Shown here piece by piece: positions 63,866-64,000 of a DNA stretch of 64,000 bases. Location: assembly GCF_000286835.2 (NCBI RefSeq), contig NZ_AJYD02000038.1, positions 1,406,033 through 1,470,032 of the forward strand, in the 5' to 3' direction. Every line of letters begins with the position of its first letter. The stretch's first letter is position 1. A program made the position numbers and the translations under genes. The notes below the pieces were generated by a model. That model was not told where the DNA came from and did no database searches. It saw nothing but the letters and a program-made list of their open reading frames with translations. This stretch comes from Enterovibrio norvegicus FF-33. Its GTDB lineage: Bacteria; Pseudomonadota; Gammaproteobacteria; Enterobacterales; Vibrionaceae.

Positions 63866-64000
63866 TTACTTTTCTACAGAGGTTGCGCGATCAAGCAGCG
63901 TTTGAGGAACAGTTATTCCCAATTTCTGTGCCGCTTTCAAGTTAATCACCAGATCAAAGCGCTGTTGCGTTATCATGATCCAGCCAACTGGCCAATCATT
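63866..64000 (-). CDS. ABC transporter substrate-binding protein (C-terminal part, runs off the window)
   Basis: The last 44 residues of a protein whose start lies beyond base 64000, reading WIMITQQRFDLVINLKAAQK then LGITVPQTLLDRA. The final part, INLKAAQKLGITVPQTLL, matches the C-terminal end of ABC_sub_bind (PF04392) proteins. The stop at 63866 is 17 bases before the permease start, giving the operon order binding protein, permease, ATPase. Confidence 0.85.
   Translation of the reverse strand, partial: NDWPVGWIMITQQRFDLVINLKAAQKLGITVPQTLLDRATSVEK

Overview
The window looks like chromosomal DNA of a marine gammaproteobacterium, most likely Vibrionaceae (Vibrio, Photobacterium, Enterovibrio or Grimontia type). 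Support comes from the E. coli-like core proteins (AroG, RNase II, DeaD, FolX/FolM, RavA/ViaA) together with families typical of Vibrionaceae and marine relatives (DUF3010, DUF3283-like, the dedicated-sortase regulators, HD-GYP and GGDEF proteins). No rRNA, tRNA, phage, transposase or CRISPR was found. Genus cannot be fixed from the sequence alone.

Layout. 1-7056: end of a urea ABC transporter (urtDE) followed by a complete urease operon ureDABCE-[76-aa secreted His-rich peptide]-ureFG, closed by a terminator. A 13-14 copy pentanucleotide repeat separates it from a convergent TDT-family membrane protein. 8.1-10.4 kb: an S4-domain protein with a Lys/Ala tail, a gene-poor stretch holding an unlisted 25-codon gene with its own terminator, and a 22-codon ORF coupled to a DUF6916-like gene. 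10.5-13.1 kb: modABC molybdate importer. 13.2-17.3 kb: a basic orphan protein, a soluble CZB-type chemoreceptor, an acetyltransferase and a BCCT transporter. 17.3-22.9 kb: a molybdenum hydroxylase cluster (mocA-like, xdhC, large and small subunits) with a divergent AraC regulator behind an 18-bp inverted repeat. 23-28.5 kb: a beta-barrel protein, cobQ, aroG with a TyrR-like box, and a GPH sugar symporter under two LacI-type palindromes.

28.5-37.8 kb: M20 amidohydrolase; cytochrome b561 plus YceI behind a Fur-like box; folX-folM (tetrahydromonapterin) with a second SDR; NlpC/P60 lipoprotein; LysR/DUF1127 divergent pair; a candidate sRNA; RNase II. 37.9-46.8 kb: a degenerate GGDEF protein, deaD, a double-cupin protein, a PAS-GGDEF cyclase, a methyltransferase, small regulators and a glutathione transferase. 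46.8-50.7 kb: the kinase, response regulator and OmpA-like protein of the proteobacterial dedicated sortase system, without sortase or sortase target next to them. 50.7-54.9 kb: acetyltransferase, ogt, an Ada-AlkA fusion with a decayed glycosylase end, DUF3010 and HD-GYP. 55-64 kb: Nudix, LpxR-like deacylase, sulfurtransferase, ravA-viaA, LysE exporter, and an ABC importer whose substrate-binding gene runs off the end.

Links between genes. Urea uptake, hydrolysis and nickel insertion are encoded in one run. Molybdate import (modABC) lies 4 kb from a molybdenum enzyme and its maturation factors. Three c-di-GMP proteins (degenerate GGDEF, active-looking GGDEF, HD-GYP) sit within 17 kb. The most promising points for follow-up are the secreted metal-ligand-rich peptide inside the urease operon, the sortase regulatory trio without its sortase, the 25-codon gene and sRNA candidate, and the shared palindromic repeat at 21.9 and 51.1 kb.
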